Source of the DNA: Archilochus colubris
Taxonomy: Eukaryota > Chordata > Aves > Apodiformes > Trochilidae
DNA length: 64,000 nt
Direction of reading: 5' to 3'
Assembly (NCBI GenBank): GCA_023079485.1
Contig: CM041083.1
Coordinates: 58,367,847-58,431,846, forward strand
In this document: in pieces, positions 61,560 to 64,000 of the stretch
Layout: each line of letters begins with the position of its first letter
Numbering within the stretch: the first letter of the stretch is position 1
Notes under the pieces: model-generated
What the model saw: the letters and a program-made list of their open reading frames with translations, nothing else
Database searches by the model: none
What the model was told of the DNA's origin: nothing
Position numbers and translations under genes: made by a program

Positions 61560-62965
61560 CTAAATGTTCAGACATAAGCAAATCACTTTGGGAAATATAT
61601 TCTTACACACCAGCTTTAAAAAACTGATTTGTATGCAGTTGGAAGTCAGTGAAATTTCTACTGATCTTTTCTTGCTGGTCCCTAACTTTACCAGGGCAAT
61701 TGCACAAAGTGAATGTAATTGAGTTCTCAAGTGAATATTTTAATGATACAGTGAATCAAGGCTTAGGGCAAGAAGCCTGTGATCAAAACCATCCCAGCCA
61801 CATCACCCAAAACGTTGGTCAGCTCTGTTAACTTGAATTTGTTAATACTGAAAAGTGAACTTTGAACTAGATCAGGTACAGACTGTCTTCTCCCAGTAGC
61901 ATAGCAGGTATGGAATACATTACCTGCACTCCAATTAATTAAAACTAAATTGTCTTATGTGCCCATTCTAGTCCAGATCAGATCTGCCTGGAGAACAATC
62001 CTCTGCTGATGAGCATCAACCCACAGCCTGAGTGTCACAAGGACAGATGCTGGAGTAGGGGGGAGAGAGCCACAGTTTTTCAAAAACCCAGAACAACATA
62101 TCAGCCACAGAATGAAGATATACAAGGCAAACCCAAGGTGGTGTCATAAAATACATTCAGGGTCAATAGTTAATGTCCTTGTTATAAAAGTTCTATTGGT
62201 TTTACCCAAGGTTATTTCCTTAGCTGCCAGAAGTCATTTGGCTAGAGATGGGATAAGGGAGTTGCTTCTGGGACACAGTGTGATGTATCCAAGAATCAGA
62301 TCAGTTATGTTCAGATGCTTTTTTAGAAGCTGTTCAAGTCACATGCTAAAAATCAATATATATAAACTTATACGTATGTTTATTCTTATGCATGTGTATG
62401 TATTTGTTTACAAATACATGTACATATACAGGGTATTTACATTAAAGCCCTCTGGAGCTTTTTTGATGAGAAAACACAGTTTTTTCCTTCAGTTCTAAAC
62501 CATGCTTTATCAAGATGACCAGAAGGAGTGCTGCCAAATTTTACTGCCTTCCTGCCTCTCTGCTAGCTCCAAGTTCCTCTGTATCTCAGAGGCTACTGAC
62601 TATTTATGGCAAAAAGACAGTCCATTAACCCAGCAATGCTCAAACTTTTATCACCTTTCTCTGCCCCTGCAAGGATAAATACTACTCCCCCAGGCCTCAG
62701 TTTAGGAACATCTGGATAGCTACTCTCCCCCCATACAGAGGCACAGCTCAGGAGGGGGAGATGTGCAGAAGGATGCTGCTGGGATAAGAGACACCTCCAG
62801 CTACACCTCTGCCAAGGGCTGCCCTGCAACTGCTTCCAAAAACTGTGCACTTTCTCTACCAGCTTCTCATCCAGTACCCTCTGCTCTTTACTGTATGTGA
62901 TCCATCTCCTCCCATGGGGCTGCTGGGTCTTAGCCCTTCTCCAGCCACAGCTTTTGGCCACAGCC
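61560..62965. other. non-coding sequence, no gene seen
   Basis: AT-rich sequence with TATA/TG-rich parts at 62355-62430 containing a short palindrome (62400-62417). No exon recognised. Confidence 0.55.
62400..62417. repeat. 18-bp palindrome with paired forkhead-like cores
   Basis: GTATTTGTTTACAAATAC has 8-bp perfect inverted arms around a central TT. It contains TGTTTAC, a forkhead-type core. It is short enough to arise by chance in AT-rich DNA. Confidence 0.4.
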
Positions 62966-63145
62966 AAAAAAACCAAAAAAACCCCAAAAAACCAAAACCA
63001 AAACAAACAAACAAAAAAAAAAACCCCAAATACCACCAAAAAACACAAAACAACAAACAAAAAAACAAACAAAAAACAAAAAAACACACACACAAAAACC
63101 AACAAAACAAAAGAAACAAACAAACAAACAAAAAAAAAAACCAAA
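62966..63145 (+). repeat. (CAAA)n-like A/C low-complexity tract
   Basis: About 180 bases made almost only of A and C on the plus strand, with a single T and a single G across most of it. It includes CAAA and CA repeats. The Phe/Val/Cys-rich minus-strand and Lys/Asn/Thr-rich plus-strand open frames through it are repeat artefacts. Confidence 0.93.
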
Positions 63146-64000
63146 GAGGAAAATGGAAAAGGCGAGATGCCTTCAAACAAGGGCTTCAAACAGACTGGAG
63201 GTGGCATTTCTCATTGACTTCTACTGGACTCCTGGACTCTTTCTCGCAACAGGTTTGAGCACTGCAGCACTGGAGAGGAATTCCTCAGCATCACAGGGAC
63301 ACACAGAAGCACAAGCAGGGTAGCAAATTCTAAACCAGCATTTTGGCTGTACTGTTATCCCCTCCCGTGTTTATTATGGGCCCAGACTCATTCAGATCAT
63401 TTCTGCCCCTCATCCTCCCATGGCAATAGACCAAACCCATTCAGAGTAAAGACCCAGAAGCTGTGACTGCAGAGGTCCCCCAGTATATTCTCTTGCATTG
63501 CTAAGCTATGTGCTATTAAACCAAACATCTCATCTCTCTTTGTAATCTTGTTATTAAAGCATTGTAAAATAAAAAAATGTGTTATGTTTTGGGTTTGTTT
63601 TTTTTTTTTTTTAAGATGGAGCTGCCACTGTCTGGAGGAAACCTGTGTTTTGCACACACAGAAAGGCATACAAGTATTTCATATGGTGCATTGCTAGCTG
63701 CACAGAATAGAAAGCAGCTGGAGGAAAATGGCTATAGAGAAATGGTTCTCCTGGGCATCATCTGTTGATTTGTTTTGTTTATAGAAGGAATGAGATTTTT
63801 ATCTCTGCTCAAAATATAAAATGGCACTGAGCTCAGATCTTGGTTATGCTCTCGCTCTGGAACATAAATAAAAAGGTGGGGGGAGAAGAAAGAAAAGGCT
63901 TTACTGCATTAAATCCCTAGAAATGTCAAAAATTAAATAAAAAAATGTCCATCAGCAACATAACCAAGGTTTGAAAGAGGAACTAAGTCACCAGTATCAT
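63146..64000. other. non-coding sequence, no gene seen
   Basis: Window end. It holds a T-run near 63597-63613 and otherwise ordinary sequence with no recognised exon or repeat. Confidence 0.55.

Noticed and set aside
62593..63207. 204-codon minus-strand frame with a long Phe/Val/Leu stretch resembling membrane segments
   Set aside because: The hydrophobic part is the reverse of an A/C simple repeat; there is no start context, splice site or domain.

Overview
This is vertebrate genomic DNA, almost certainly from a bird. It is AT-rich (roughly 40% GC by eye) and nearly gene-free. It carries avian-type CR1 LINE 3' ends with the ATTCTATG-repeat tail, solo LTRs of endogenous retroviruses and a G-rich minisatellite. 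There are no bacterial-type gene arrays, rRNAs, CRISPR arrays or convincing tRNAs. The species cannot be named from the sequence. The one firmly identified gene is TBXAS1 (thromboxane-A synthase, CYP5A1), which runs on the minus strand. A 94-nt exon at 18988-19081 encodes the segment just after the N-terminal membrane anchor, and its length and phases match exon 2 of the related CYP3A genes. On this model 1-18987 lies in TBXAS1 intron 2 and 19082-64000 lies in intron 1 or the 5' region. I could not find the signal-anchor exon or exon 3, so both flanking introns appear large. Layout in plus coordinates. In 1-18987: an orphan 642-nt exon-like open frame on the minus strand (4546-5187), unidentified and possibly frameshifted, and a small CpG-rich island (about 9015-9302) followed by strong plus-strand splice-donor candidates. 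At 18988-19081: TBXAS1 exon 2. At 20140-20205: an exon-like piece with good splice sites that is phase-compatible with exon 2. About 22470-22810: an old, decayed CR1. 27776-28569: a minisatellite of about 33 copies of a ~24-bp unit. 31278-31454 and 33946-34544: plus-strand CR1 copies. About 40136-40402: a decayed hAT-like DNA transposon. 43284-43645: a minus-strand CR1. 45624-45946: a solo LTR with a 5-bp target duplication. 52552-52893: a different solo LTR with a 6-bp target duplication. 59140-59646: a minus-strand CR1. 61511-61559: another exon-like piece with a strong donor. 62966-63145: an almost pure A/C tract. Most long open frames here are chance frames, CR1 ORF2 remnants or low-complexity repeats and are not annotated as genes. 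I see no self-contained new biological system. The points most worth checking are the orphan open exon, the intronic CpG island with adjacent donors, the minisatellite with its ordered unit variants, and the exon-like pieces that could be alternative 5' exons of TBXAS1.
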